Source of the DNA: Pseudofrankia coriaricola
GTDB lineage: Bacteria; Actinomycetota; Actinomycetes; Frankiales; Frankiaceae
Reading direction: 5' to 3'
Length of the DNA: 49,822 bases
Assembly (NCBI RefSeq): GCF_001854805.1
Contig: NZ_MBLO01000209.1
Coordinates: 1-49,822 of the forward strand
A program made the translations under genes and the position numbers. The notes below the pieces were generated by a model, which made no database searches, was not told where the DNA came from, and worked only from the letters and a program-made list of their open reading frames with translations. Below are positions 42,532-49,822 of this stretch, piece after piece; the stretch's first letter is position 1, and each line of letters opens with the position of its first letter.

Positions 42532-43041
42532 TTAACCGCGTGAGCGATTGCGATCCGGCCGCCTCGCCGCGACGGACGACGATTCTTCGCGGGGTCGGGC
42601 GGAGCTCATTCTGGTCTTGATGTTGTTCTGGCCGTGCCGAGCGACGTCGTGGAAGCCGAGCCGCCGGTAGAGGGCGTGCGCTTGCTGGTTGACGGCCAGG
42701 ACGTCGAGGGTGACGGGGTGGCCGCGGCGAGCGGCCTCGTCGAGGAGGCTCTGGATGAGGCGGCTGCCGATGCCCTGCCCCTGGTAGCCGGGGTGGATCT
42801 CGATCCGGCCCAGGTAGGTCTCGGTCGGCCGGCGTTCGACGCTGATCGAGCCGGCGTCGTGGCCGTCCACCGTGATGATCTGGGTCCGCGCCGGGTCGAA
42901 GGTCCGCTCGTGGTGGGCGCGTTGGAGGGCGTCGTCCCAGCCCCAGATCTGCTCGACGTACCTGCCCATCGCGTCGCGGTGCAGCGCGAAGCAGAACTCG
43001 CTGTCACCGGATGTCGCTGGCCGTAGCCCAACCTCGGTCAT
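42532..43041 (-). CDS. GNAT family N-acetyltransferase
   Basis: 169 residues. GLRPATSGDSEFCFALHRDA opens the fold; TYLGRIEIHPGYQGQGIGSR is the acetyl-CoA loop with Q/R-x-x-G-x-G (QGQGIGS), and VLAVNQQAHALYRRLGFHDV is the C-terminal motif. A low-complexity charged tail (about residues 140-169) is added. The ATG at 43041 overlaps the stop of the upstream membrane-protein gene (ATGA), so the two are translationally coupled. Acetyl acceptor unknown. Confidence 0.9.
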   Translation of the reverse strand: MTEVGLRPATSGDSEFCFALHRDAMGRYVEQIWGWDDALQRAHHERTFDPARTQIITVDGHDAGSISVERRPTETYLGRIEIHPGYQGQGIGSRLIQSLLDEAARRGHPVTLDVLAVNQQAHALYRRLGFHDVARHGQNNIKTRMSSARPREESSSVAARRPDRNRSRG

Positions 43042-43529
43042 GCGACCCGTTCCATCGAGCTACGAGCGTTCGCGACCAGGGCGGACGCCCCGTCTACGTA
43101 CCCCGACGATGCATACCTCCAGGCGTCGGTGTACTCGACGCAGTGCTTCCCCAGCCGGTCTTCTGTCGCTGTCAACAGGCACTGGTGCAGGTAGTCGTGC
43201 CGGCTATCGAGGATCAGGCCGGCGGCTATCAGCCCGAGGACGAACGCGACCGTCCATCGCTTGACGGCGCCCCGGTTGTGGACCAACCAGGCCAGCACGA
43301 GCGCGGCCAGGGGTGCGCCGGCCACTATGACGGCGGCGCGGATCAGGGCCCGATCGCCGGAAAGGATGGCGGCTCGGGTCGGCAATTCGTCGGATGGAGG
43401 AAAATTGCTGGCCATGAGCATCGCGTCGAACAGGTATATGGCCGTCCCGAGGATCCCCCCGACGCCCAGCAGCAGCCGCAGGAAGAAGGTCACATCGAAC
43501 CCGTCCTGCGCCGAAGTCTGATCGGTCAC
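43038..43529 (-). CDS. Small membrane protein of unknown function
   Basis: 163 residues with three probable membrane segments: about 14-38 (VTFFLRLLLGVGGILGTAIY), 65-85 (AAVIVAGAPLAALVLAWLVH) and 90-106 (WTVAFVLGLIAAGLILD). The rest is polar, with CLLTATEDRLGKHCVEYTDA near the C-terminus containing two Cys. No family recognised. It is coupled to the GNAT gene downstream by a 4-base overlap, suggesting a joint function. Confidence 0.7.
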   Translation of the reverse strand: MTDQTSAQDGFDVTFFLRLLLGVGGILGTAIYLFDAMLMASNFPPSDELPTRAAILSGDRALIRAAVIVAGAPLAALVLAWLVHNRGAVKRWTVAFVLGLIAAGLILDSRHDYLHQCLLTATEDRLGKHCVEYTDAWRYASSGYVDGASALVANARSSMERVA

Positions 43530-43607
43530 GCTGTCGATCCTCGCTCAGCGCCGCGGCACGCGCGGTCGAACCCCGGCGGGCCGCACCCACGGCCTTCCCT
43601 CGTCGCC

Positions 43608-43755
43608 TCAATCCCGGACCACGCCGAACCCGGCGGCGGCCAGCGCATGCCGGTAGCGCTGCTACTCACCATGACGGTCGAGAACAGGGCCGTCGGCCCA
43701 GCGCACCAGGAACGCGGCGTGGTTCTGTGGGCTTCCGCGACGAACCCGATGTGCC
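43608..43755 (-). pseudogene. Gene tail with in-frame TAG
   Basis: The minus frame reads NHAAFLVRWADGPVLDRHGE, then TAG, then QRYRHALAAAGFGVVRD and TGA. The text on both sides of the TAG looks like one continuous protein end, so this is probably a decayed gene. Upstream coding sequence is not clear. The remainder of 43530-43910 shows nothing else. Confidence 0.4.
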
Positions 43756-43910
43756 GTGATTCCTTTGGTGCGCTCGGACCCGCTGCGCAGGCCGCTGAAG
43801 CTGCCCATGATCCATTGGCCTGTCTTATTGGATCTGGTCCGGAGAGCATGATCTTTCGCGTCACCTCGTCGAAGGTGCTCGCTCTGGCTGAGATCCGTGG
43901 CGTCGTTTGG

Positions 43911-44705
43911 CTATGCCCTGATTGCAATCAGCGCCCGGACCGTGACAGCTTCGACGAGGTCGGCGTCGGGGAGTTCCTGCAGGGCGTCGGTAAGGGCGCA
44001 TTCGAAGGCAGGCTGCTGGTCGCCGAGGAGATGGCGCAGGGGAAACGACGTCGAGTAGAGGTAGCCGATGATCCGTTCGATGGTCCAGTGCCGGGAGAAC
44101 TCATAGGTAAGGCGTTCGACATGCCGGAACGCGGAGCGGGCTAGGACCGGCTCGGCGCCTTCGGCGGCCTGCGTGGGCGTGGTGTTCGCGGGCTGGCGGT
44201 CAGGCCCGAGGAAGCGCTGCCGCACCATGTCGACCGTGCGCTGCCAGGGAGTGCTCGCCTGGACCAGGCAGGAGTCACCGACGATCACAATGCCGCCGTC
44301 GTCTGTGACCATGCCGGCAAGAGCGGCGAGGACCTGGTCCCGGTTCATCCAGTGGAACGACCGGCCCATCGTCACCAGCCGGAACCGCCCGAACATTCCC
44401 GGCAGGTCGTCGGAACGGCCCAGCGTCCATGTCACGTTGGCGACCTCGGCCGCCCTGGCCTGCGCCGCTGCCTCACGCAGCATCTCTGCCTCCGGGTCAA
44501 CGCCGACTGCCTCGGCGACGTGACGGGCGAGCGGGAGGGTCAGCTGTCCAGTGCCGCAGCCGAGGTCGAGGAGCCGGCCGGTGCCGTCGAGACGGAAGCG
44601 CCGCACCACGTCATCGATGAATGCCGAAGGATAGTCGGGTCGAAATCGCGCGTAGTACCAGGCTGTCGCGGCGAACAGCTCCCGCGCGTCACCATCTCGG
44701 TTCAT
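43911..44705 (-). CDS. Class I SAM-dependent methyltransferase
   Basis: 264 residues from the ATG at 44705. RLLDLGCGTGQLTLPLARHV is motif I, EAVGVDPEAEMLREAAAQAR motif II, and GRFRLVTMGRSFHWMNRDQV is the strand seen in the ubiE/trans-aconitate type group. It is followed by GGIVIVGDSCLVQ. ELFAATAWYYARFRPDYPSA is the usual N-terminus of this group, in which members methylate small acids or quinones. Substrate unknown. It is divergent from another methyltransferase 240 bp away. Confidence 0.88.
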   Translation of the reverse strand: MNRDGDARELFAATAWYYARFRPDYPSAFIDDVVRRFRLDGTGRLLDLGCGTGQLTLPLARHVAEAVGVDPEAEMLREAAAQARAAEVANVTWTLGRSDDLPGMFGRFRLVTMGRSFHWMNRDQVLAALAGMVTDDGGIVIVGDSCLVQASTPWQRTVDMVRQRFLGPDRQPANTTPTQAAEGAEPVLARSAFRHVERLTYEFSRHWTIERIIGYLYSTSFPLRHLLGDQQPAFECALTDALQELPDADLVEAVTVRALIAIRA

Positions 44706-44945
44706 GATCAATTGATCTGTCTCCTCGGGCTGGTCTGGGATTCGTGATCTTTCCAACCTCGCCGGTCGGGTCTGCCATGGCGTGAGCTGCGATGCCTCAG
44801 ATAGGCCGGTAGGGCTGAAGGTCTTGATCTGTCATTGGATCTGCGGCAGGTCGCGGTGGCAATGGTCGCGAAGCGGAAAGCTGCGGTCGCGGCGGGCAGG
44901 CAAAACTGATCGCCAGGCGGGGGCGGGCTTTTCATACTGGGCAGG

Positions 44946-45752
44946 GTGGAGATCGATAGCCGGATGACGGCCCAGTATGAGCGGGTTGACGAGGACGACC
45001 GTCTGTGGCGGCCGGGCCTGGGCGACCTGGTCCGGCTGCGGACCTGGGACATCTTCACGCGGTTCCTGCCCGGGCACGGCCGCGTCGTGGACGTCGGTGG
45101 CGGTCCGGGGACCCACGCCGCGCACCTCGCCGGGCGCGGCCATGACGTTCTCCTTGTTGACCCGGTTGCCCGCCATGTCGAGATGGCGCAGGCCCGATCC
45201 CGGGCGCAACCGCACGCGCCGTTTCGAGCCGAGCTGGGTGAGGCCCGTCGTCTTCCGGTGCCCGATCAGACGGCCGATGCCGTTCTGCTGATGGGCCCGC
45301 TCTATCACCTTGTCCAGCGGGATGACCGGGTCGCGGCGCTGCGCGAGGCGGCCCGGGTCCTTCAGCCGGGCGGTGATGTTCTGGTCGAGGTCATCGCCCG
45401 GCACGCCTGGGTCCTCGACGCGACGTTGAAGGGCCTGCTGGGAAGCCGCGAGATCTGGGACAACTTTGACCGCAACCTGCGTGTCGGCCTCAGCCAGGAC
45501 CCGGACCGGCCCGCCGATGGCAGCTTCTGGGCCTACTTTCACCACCCTGAGGAACTGCGCGCGGAGCTCGACCTCGCCGGCTATCGAGACATCCGCCTCG
45601 TCGCGGTCGAGGGTTTCGCCTGGCTGTTGGGAGACCTGGCGCAGCGGATGACCGACCCCGCCGATCTGCTCAGGGCCGTCCGCCTGACCGAAACCGAACC
45701 GTCGATGCTCGGAACGAGCGCGCATGTCATCGGCGTCGCCCGCAAGCCGTAG
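44946..45752 (+). CDS. Class I SAM-dependent methyltransferase
   Basis: 268 residues from a GTG (an ATG six codons on is the alternative). RVVDVGGGPGTHAAHLAGRG is motif I, VLLVDPVARHVEMAQARSR motif II, ADAVLLMGPLYHLVQRDDRV the catalytic-face strand and AARVLQPGGDVLVEVIARHA motif III. LGPLYHL-type methyltransferases are widespread, uncharacterised and not clearly linked to a pathway. It is divergent from the methyltransferase ending at 43911, and low similarity between them argues against recent duplication. Confidence 0.88.
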   Translation: MEIDSRMTAQYERVDEDDRLWRPGLGDLVRLRTWDIFTRFLPGHGRVVDVGGGPGTHAAHLAGRGHDVLLVDPVARHVEMAQARSRAQPHAPFRAELGEARRLPVPDQTADAVLLMGPLYHLVQRDDRVAALREAARVLQPGGDVLVEVIARHAWVLDATLKGLLGSREIWDNFDRNLRVGLSQDPDRPADGSFWAYFHHPEELRAELDLAGYRDIRLVAVEGFAWLLGDLAQRMTDPADLLRAVRLTETEPSMLGTSAHVIGVARKP

Positions 45753-45886
45753 GGCTATCGCCTGACCATCCAGCGCGCCGGGATGGCTCAGATAGCAATG
45801 CCGTTCAGGGTTTGCGGAAAAATAACCCGTAGCTTCCGGGTTCGCCTGTCTTGGCGAGGTATGGCCTGCATGGAGGAGTTCGGCGG

Positions 45887-45976
45887 GTGCTCGGGGCGAA
45901 GTTCCCGCATCTGGATGAGCGGCAGCGCCGGCTGGTGATGGCGGCTGAGGCGCGGGCGCTGGGGCATGGGGGGATC
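45887..45976 (+). pseudogene. ISAzo13-type transposase N-terminal scrap
   Basis: VLGAKFPHLDERQRRLVMAA, EARALGHGGI follows the start of ISAzo13-family transposases (L-D-E-R-x-x-R-L-x-x-x-x-E-A-x-x-L-G-x-G-G-I). Everything after is lost; the next codons (RFPRPEEHRNETVRST) are unrelated. Confidence 0.6.
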
Positions 45977-46074
45977 CGATTCCCCAGGCCTGAGGAACAT
46001 CGGAACGAAACCGTCCGATCCACCTGAGCAAGCGCCGCAGACCAGTTCCACTCAGGTTGACACGCGCTGCGCAT

Positions 46075-46140
46075 GGCCCACGGGAGCTGCCACAGCCGCA
46101 CCGTGCCGTCGGCGCTGGCCAGAGTGCGCCCATCCGGGAG
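46075..46140 (-). pseudogene. WD40 repeat scrap
   Basis: PDGRTLASADGTVRLWQLPW is one WD40 blade (P-D-G-x-x-L-A-S-x-D-x-T-V-R-L-W). No further blades are found beside it. It lies between the ISAzo13 scrap and the dispersed repeat, on the other strand. Confidence 0.6.
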
Positions 46141-46157
46141 AACTCGACCGCGGAGTC

Positions 46158-46276
46158 GGGGCTTGAGCAGCAACCGAACGGTCAGTGGCGATAGCGGCTG
46201 CAGGGCGGCCTAACGGCCCGGTCGCTGGCGGTAGGTGTGGAACCCGGCCTCGTGCAGGGGCTCGAGAACGTCGTCG
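46158..46276. repeat. Dispersed repeat, copy 2
   Basis: Counterpart of 22280-22389, with the 46-bp core at 46231-46276 (four mismatches). On the minus strand it encodes VLEPLHEAGFHTYR. Spacing between the shared blocks differs between the copies, so both are decayed. Confidence 0.55.
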
Positions 46277-46357
46277 GCGGTCTGGCCTGCTTGGAGTGCC
46301 GTTGACGAACGTGTCACCGGCCGCTATGGCGCCTCCCGTCTTCGTTGACCTGTGGAT

Positions 46358-46873
46358 TCAGGCGGTGGTCCCGGTGTGTTCGTCAACAGCGAGACCCGGT
46401 CGCGGCGAGGCCAGCTGGTCAGCGCATCGCGCACGGACTGTCTTGCGCAGTTCTTCTACGGTGGCGCCCCAGCCGCCCTGCCACTCGTCGTCGAGGCCGT
46501 AGAGCTGCCCGAGCGGAAGATCGAGGATCTCGGACGCGTAGTCGCAGGTGAGGACGACTGCCTCGACCTGCTGTGCGACCGCACGCTCGTCCAACCGTCC
46601 GGCCAGGCAGTCCGCGGCGAGGTTCTGAAAGACCGTCGCCGCTGCTTCAACCGTTCCTGGGAGGGGGTCCGCGCCCAACTCGGCGAGGACCGCGGGCAGC
46701 AGGTCGCGGATGTCCCAGACGTCGCGGCTGTTCAGCGCAGCCATCTCGCGAAGCGCCTCGCCGTCCTGGCCGTCGGCCAGCCACTGCGCCGCCCACCACG
46801 GGGTACGCGCGGAAACCGAACCCGAGTGCGAACCAGGCGGCGACATCGCCTGGAGACGGCACAGGGGTTCCAT
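46358..46873 (-). CDS. Hypothetical protein, last gene of the recombinase operon
   Basis: 171 residues from the ATG at 46873, chosen because GAGGAAGGG precedes it by five bases. A loose N-terminus is followed by DVWDIRDLLPAVLAELGADP, AAATVFQNLAADCLAGRLDE, RAVAQQVEAVVLTCDYASEI and LPLGQLYGLDDEWQGGWGAT, all helical and acidic. The LPLGxLYGxDDEWxGGWG text recurs in actinobacterial proteins without known function, as far as I recall. No membrane segment or catalytic motif. It follows the 46885 gene by 11 bp. Confidence 0.6.
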   Translation of the reverse strand: MEPLCRLQAMSPPGSHSGSVSARTPWWAAQWLADGQDGEALREMAALNSRDVWDIRDLLPAVLAELGADPLPGTVEAAATVFQNLAADCLAGRLDERAVAQQVEAVVLTCDYASEILDLPLGQLYGLDDEWQGGWGATVEELRKTVRARCADQLASPRPGLAVDEHTGTTA

Positions 46874-46884
46874 GGGTCCCTTCC

Positions 46885-47460
46885 TCACTCATCGTCCGGC
46901 TCCGGGCTGGCGTCCAGCTCGCGGAGGGCGTCGGAGTAGTACCGGCGGCGTTCGGCGATGAGCACGGTGACATCGTCGTCGGTCGCCTCCGGGATCTCCT
47001 GCAGGCGCTGCAGCAAGTTGTGCCGCTGGTCGTGGCCGGAGCCGGCAACGTGGGCGACCGTGCGGGCCGTCCCTCCCCCGGCGAGCAGCAGCCGGTGGGG
47101 CAGGCCGCACCAGGTGTCGAAGCTGGCGGTGATCGCCAGCCACAGACGCCAGACATCGTCGGACCGGCGGTGCTCGGTGAGTAGGAGCGCGGCGACTTCG
47201 ATGCTGTGGCTGAAGCCCCAGCAGTGGCGGTGGAACCGTGTCTCCTGGTCCAGCAGGAAGCAGGCGAAGTCGTGGTCGACTGGTCCTGGGGCGAGGATGA
47301 GGGCCTCCAGGACGTCGCTGCGGTCCTTCCACCACCGGTCCAGAGGCAGGCCAGCCTCGTCGTGGGCTGCCTCGAAGCACAGGAGGTCCCAGCGCTCGGG
47401 GTCCTCGGCCCACCAGGCGGGGCCGAGAGTGTCGTCGGCTTCGTCTTGGATGGCGGTCAC
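46885..47460 (-). CDS. Hypothetical protein coupled to the serine recombinase
   Basis: 191 residues; the GTG overlaps the stop of the recombinase gene by three bases (GTGTGA), so translation is coupled. WAEDPERWDLLCFEAAHDEA, DVLEALILAPGPVDHDFACF, FLLDQETRFHRHCWGFSHSI, EVAALLLTEHRRSDDVWRLW and AITASFDTWCGLPHRLLLAG suggest an all-helical repeat-like protein with several Trp, His and Cys. No known domain recognised. Gene order recombinase, this gene, 46358 gene looks like a functional unit. Confidence 0.65.
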   Translation of the reverse strand: MTAIQDEADDTLGPAWWAEDPERWDLLCFEAAHDEAGLPLDRWWKDRSDVLEALILAPGPVDHDFACFLLDQETRFHRHCWGFSHSIEVAALLLTEHRRSDDVWRLWLAITASFDTWCGLPHRLLLAGGGTARTVAHVAGSGHDQRHNLLQRLQEIPEATDDDVTVLIAERRRYYSDALRELDASPEPDDE

Positions 47461-48056
47461 ACGCGGGTTTTCGGTTGGGCCGCCACAGCGGCGCGTTCGA
47501 GGACGCGGTACACCGTCGCCCGGCTGACGGAGAACAGCTCAGCGAGGTCGGCGATGGAATGCTCGCCGGTGGCGTGCTGCTCGATCAGGTGGGCCTGCTG
47601 CCGGGCCGTCAGCTTGGGCTGCTTGCCCTTCAGCTTGCCCTTCGCCCTGGCGACCGCCATTCCCTCCCGGGTCCGCAGACGCAAGAGGTCCACCTCGAAC
47701 TCGGCGAAGGTGGCCAGGATGTTGAAGAACAGCTTGCCCATGGGGTCGGCCGGGTCGTAGAGGGTGCCGCCGAGGGAGAGCTTGACGCCGCGGGCCACGA
47801 GGGAGTCGCCGATGTCGCGGGCATCGGGCACCGAGCGGGCGAGGCGGTCGAGCTTGGGCACTACAAGGGTGTCGCCGGCGCGCACAGCTGCCAGGGCCTG
47901 GTCCAGGCCCGGCCGATTGCGGTGGGTGCCGGTCAGTCCGCGGTCGAGATAGAGCCGGTCCTCGGGGACGCCGAGGCCGATCAGGATCTCCCGCTGGGCG
48001 GTGAGGTCCTGGGTGTCGGTCGAGCAGCGGGCATAGCCGGTGAGGAGTCCGATCAC
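47457..48056 (-). CDS. Serine recombinase (Tn3-type resolvase/invertase)
   Basis: 199 residues from the GTG at 48056; the longer frame starts at an ATG inside the terminal repeat of the neighbouring IS and is probably artificial. GYARCSTDTQDLTAQREILI carries the catalytic Ser. DTLVVPKLDRLARSVPDARD, LFFNILATFAEFEVDLLRLR and the HTH IADLAELFSVSRATVYRVLE complete a standard resolvase. It cuts and rejoins DNA through a Ser-linked intermediate. The gene overlaps the next ORF, and its upstream region was replaced by an IS insertion 26 bp away, so its native promoter may be lost. Confidence 0.93.
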   Translation of the reverse strand: MIGLLTGYARCSTDTQDLTAQREILIGLGVPEDRLYLDRGLTGTHRNRPGLDQALAAVRAGDTLVVPKLDRLARSVPDARDIGDSLVARGVKLSLGGTLYDPADPMGKLFFNILATFAEFEVDLLRLRTREGMAVARAKGKLKGKQPKLTARQQAHLIEQHATGEHSIADLAELFSVSRATVYRVLERAAVAAQPKTRV

Positions 48057-48081
48057 AGCCGAGGAGTGTACGGATAGCCCC

Positions 48082-48096
48082 GTGTCCATTCACGGG
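48082..48096. repeat. IS66-type left terminal inverted repeat
   Basis: GTGTCCATTCACGGG; exact reverse complement of 49808-49822. The match stops after 15 bp. Confidence 0.9.
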
Positions 48097-48117
48097 GGTA
48101 ACCGTGTTGATGTTGTT

Positions 48118-49710
48118 TCAGGCGGTGGCTGGGACTGGTAGCCAGGGGCTGCCGGTGAGGGCGGTGCGGATGGCCTCGAGGGCGCGGACACCGTGGTCTC
48201 TGGCAGAGACGAGGTAGGAGCGCACGCGGCAGTAGGCGGCCAGGGTCGTCTGGGTGTGCCAGTATCCCGAGACCGCCTGGTGGCGTTTCGGTCCTCTCAG
48301 TGCCTGCTCGGCGGGGTTGTTCGTCCAGGGGACGGCGAAGTTGGTCGTGAACAGCCAGACCTGTCCGGCCTTGTCGGCGAGTCTTCGGGCGAGCTTGAGG
48401 CCGGGGTGGTTGCCGTCGTGCCAGTCGCGGCAGCGGTTGGTGATCCGGCCCCACTCGACGTCCTTGTCGTACCGGGCGCGCAGGCTTTCGAGCAGGTCGG
48501 GGTCGAGCTGGTCGGCTTCCGCCGTGATCGCGGCGAGAACGGCGGCGTGCGCCTCACGCAGTGTGTCCTGGACGCGGCGGGCCCAGCGCTGCTCGTCGTG
48601 GTGCAGGTCCCAGACGCCCTGGAGATGTCTGACCATGTGGGCCAGGCACTGCTGGACGCCTTTGAGCTGGGCGTCGAACTGCGCCCAGCCGGAGTAGTCG
48701 TCGCGGACCAGGTAGCCGGTGAACCCGTCGAGCACGCCCAGGTCGTGAAGCGCCTTCGACGAGCGGGAGTGGACCGGGGCGTACCAGACCAGCCCCGGCC
48801 CGGGAGTGCGCACCGTCACCACGTGCGGGCTGCCCGCCAGGTCCACGCCGGCGGCGTCGGTGTCCTTGTGCCACAGGTTGACCGGGGACTCGTCCGCGCA
48901 CAGCACCGGCTCGGCACCCAGCGCCGCCCTCATCGCCGCGTCGAACCCGACCGCGGCCAACCGCTCGGCGAGGCGGGCGTTCGCGCGGGCGACGAACCCC
49001 GACGACACCGCCACCCCGACCAGCCCGTCGACCAGCGCCGCGGCGCGCTCGACGGGCACGTTGCCCTCCGAGACCAGCAGCACCGCCGCGCCGTTGAGGT
49101 TCGGCCCGTAGGTCACACAGCCCGGCCGGGCGAACGGCACCCCGGCGGTCGTGACCTTCCCGCAGCAGCCGCAACGCCGCCGCGGCAGCACCCAGTGCAC
49201 CCTTTCCAGCACCGCGGGCAGCACGTCCCAGACCTGCGCCCAGCCCGCGCCGACGTCCCGCCCGCCGGACAGGTCACCCTGACACGACGAGCACTGGTCC
49301 GGCTGGTCCGCCGTCTCGGTCCGGTCCGGCTGTTCGGCCGGGGCCAGCCGCGCACCGTCACGCCCCGACTGCCCACCCGGCTTCCGGTCCTTCGACCGGA
49401 CCCGCTGCGAGGCCGCCCGCACCGCCTTCCGGCGCTCCTTCGCCGCCAACGGCTCCTTCGACGACGGGGTCGAGGAGTTCGAGCTGTCCATCCCGACCCG
49501 CCGCGCCAGCTCCGCGACCTGCAACTCCAGCCGCTCCCGCGCCGCGCGCTGCGCGGACAGCTCCACCTCGTGCCGCTCCGCCATGTCTGCGATCACCCGC
49601 CGCAACCGGCTGTTCGTCTCCGCCAGCCGCCGGTTCTCCTCCGCAAGCTCGCCGACCCGCTCTTCGGCAGCCGAAACCCGCGACTCCAACGACGCGGACG
49701 GGTCAGCCAC
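48118..49710 (-). CDS. IS66-family transposase (TnpC)
   Basis: 530 residues. An N-terminal coiled coil (about 8-70, EERVGELAEENRRLAETNSR) is followed by MDSSNSSTPSSKEP, the usual IS66 linker. The zinc-binding part has CSSC (140-143) and CGCC (180-183). The DDE domain has ADESPVNLWHKDTDAAGVDL, GYLVRDDYSGWAQFDAQLKG and the Glu in FAVPWTNNPAEQALRGPKRH. The reading frame is intact, so the element may be active. The start is 112 bp inside the right terminal repeat. Confidence 0.93.
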   Translation of the reverse strand: MADPSASLESRVSAAEERVGELAEENRRLAETNSRLRRVIADMAERHEVELSAQRAARERLELQVAELARRVGMDSSNSSTPSSKEPLAAKERRKAVRAASQRVRSKDRKPGGQSGRDGARLAPAEQPDRTETADQPDQCSSCQGDLSGGRDVGAGWAQVWDVLPAVLERVHWVLPRRRCGCCGKVTTAGVPFARPGCVTYGPNLNGAAVLLVSEGNVPVERAAALVDGLVGVAVSSGFVARANARLAERLAAVGFDAAMRAALGAEPVLCADESPVNLWHKDTDAAGVDLAGSPHVVTVRTPGPGLVWYAPVHSRSSKALHDLGVLDGFTGYLVRDDYSGWAQFDAQLKGVQQCLAHMVRHLQGVWDLHHDEQRWARRVQDTLREAHAAVLAAITAEADQLDPDLLESLRARYDKDVEWGRITNRCRDWHDGNHPGLKLARRLADKAGQVWLFTTNFAVPWTNNPAEQALRGPKRHQAVSGYWHTQTTLAAYCRVRSYLVSARDHGVRALEAIRTALTGSPWLPVPATA

Positions 49711-49807
49711 AACCCCTGATCATCACCAGACCGCCGGCCCGATCAAGCAACAGCCCCGGCGTGTCACCCCAACACATCAACCCAGCTCAGCGGCCCAGAC
49801 GCCCAGG

Positions 49808-49822
49808 CCCGTGAATGGACAC
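49808..49822. repeat. IS66-type right terminal inverted repeat, at the window end
   Basis: CCCGTGAATGGACAC; perfect partner of 48082-48096. The final base of the window is the final base of the element. Confidence 0.9.

Larger units (their letters stand above)
48082..49822 (-). mobile_element. IS66-type insertion sequence (single-gene)
   Basis: 1741 bp bounded by perfect 15-bp terminal inverted repeats, GTGTCCATTCACGGG at 48082-48096 and its complement at 49808-49822. It contains one transposase gene and no tnpA/tnpB, as in the ISBst12-like subgroup. The right end is the last base of the window, so a target duplication cannot be checked. The left end lies just upstream of the serine recombinase. 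Confidence 0.88.

Noticed and set aside
48056..48089. The ATG inside the IS terminal repeat as the native start of the serine recombinase
   Set aside because: The first codons would come from the inserted element; resolvase homology begins only at about 48050, after the GTG at 48056.

Overview
The window is 49.8 kb of very GC-rich DNA with GTG starts, strong purine-rich ribosome sites, actinobacterial families (DUF3558-type lipoproteins, an F420-type LLM oxidoreductase, DUF6204, DUF6326, an MmyB-like XRE regulator) and heavy use of divergent regulator/enzyme pairs. It looks like chromosome of a filamentous actinomycete; many protein and mobile-element fragments resemble those of Frankia and relatives, but that genus call is inference. 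The last base of the window is the last base of an IS66-type element, so the window may be a whole contig that stopped at a repeated IS.

Left third (1-21500) is mostly intact housekeeping and accessory metabolism: the end of an ABC exporter operon (ATPase tail plus ABC-2 permease), a two-gene operon (CrtC/DUF7065-like protein and acyl-CoA-dehydrogenase-type phosphotransferase), a truncated SigE-type sigma factor, an SDR epimerase, RidA, two paralogous DUF3558-type lipoproteins, GNAT, an ECF41 sigma factor divergent from a carboxymuconolactone-decarboxylase-fold protein, a Tat-exported amidohydrolase, a methyltransferase, a DnrP/RdmC-like alpha/beta hydrolase lacking two catalytic residues divergent from an LLM oxidoreductase, NUDIX, uracil-DNA glycosylase and a SHOCT protein. 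Rox, the rifamycin monooxygenase, lies at 20075-21502. A perfect rifamycin-associated element (RAE) lies 220 bp upstream of it. The RAE also contains the -35 of a promoter pointing the other way, which runs at once into an intrinsic terminator.

Middle (22000-33400): regulator/enzyme modules (MerR-SDR with a 19-bp-spacer promoter, a NarL-type two-component system beside a broken ABC ATPase, ArsR-like regulator plus RibD/DHFR-like reductase, DUF4097 divergent from an IS30-HTH/GbsR hybrid regulator, MDR oxidoreductase divergent from TetR). Between them lie scrambled gene remnants: an internally deleted Uma2 gene, a second Uma2 tail, a resolvase HTH, a VOC fragment, an FMN-reductase tail and a single ORF joining a serine-recombinase catalytic domain to a tyrosine-recombinase catalytic domain.

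Right third (33400-49822): NUDIX, several SAM methyltransferases, an XRE regulator divergent from an aldo/keto reductase, a double VOC protein, a dienelactone-hydrolase-like protein, GNAT plus membrane protein, and many further remnants (Tn3 transposase tail, Abi-type fragment, tyrosine integrase core, frameshifted ComB-like gene, ISAzo13 start, WD40 piece, short dispersed repeats). The end carries a serine recombinase translationally coupled to two uncharacterised proteins, abutting the IS66-type element. Overall this is a recombination-rich accessory region with small stress and resistance modules embedded in transposition debris.
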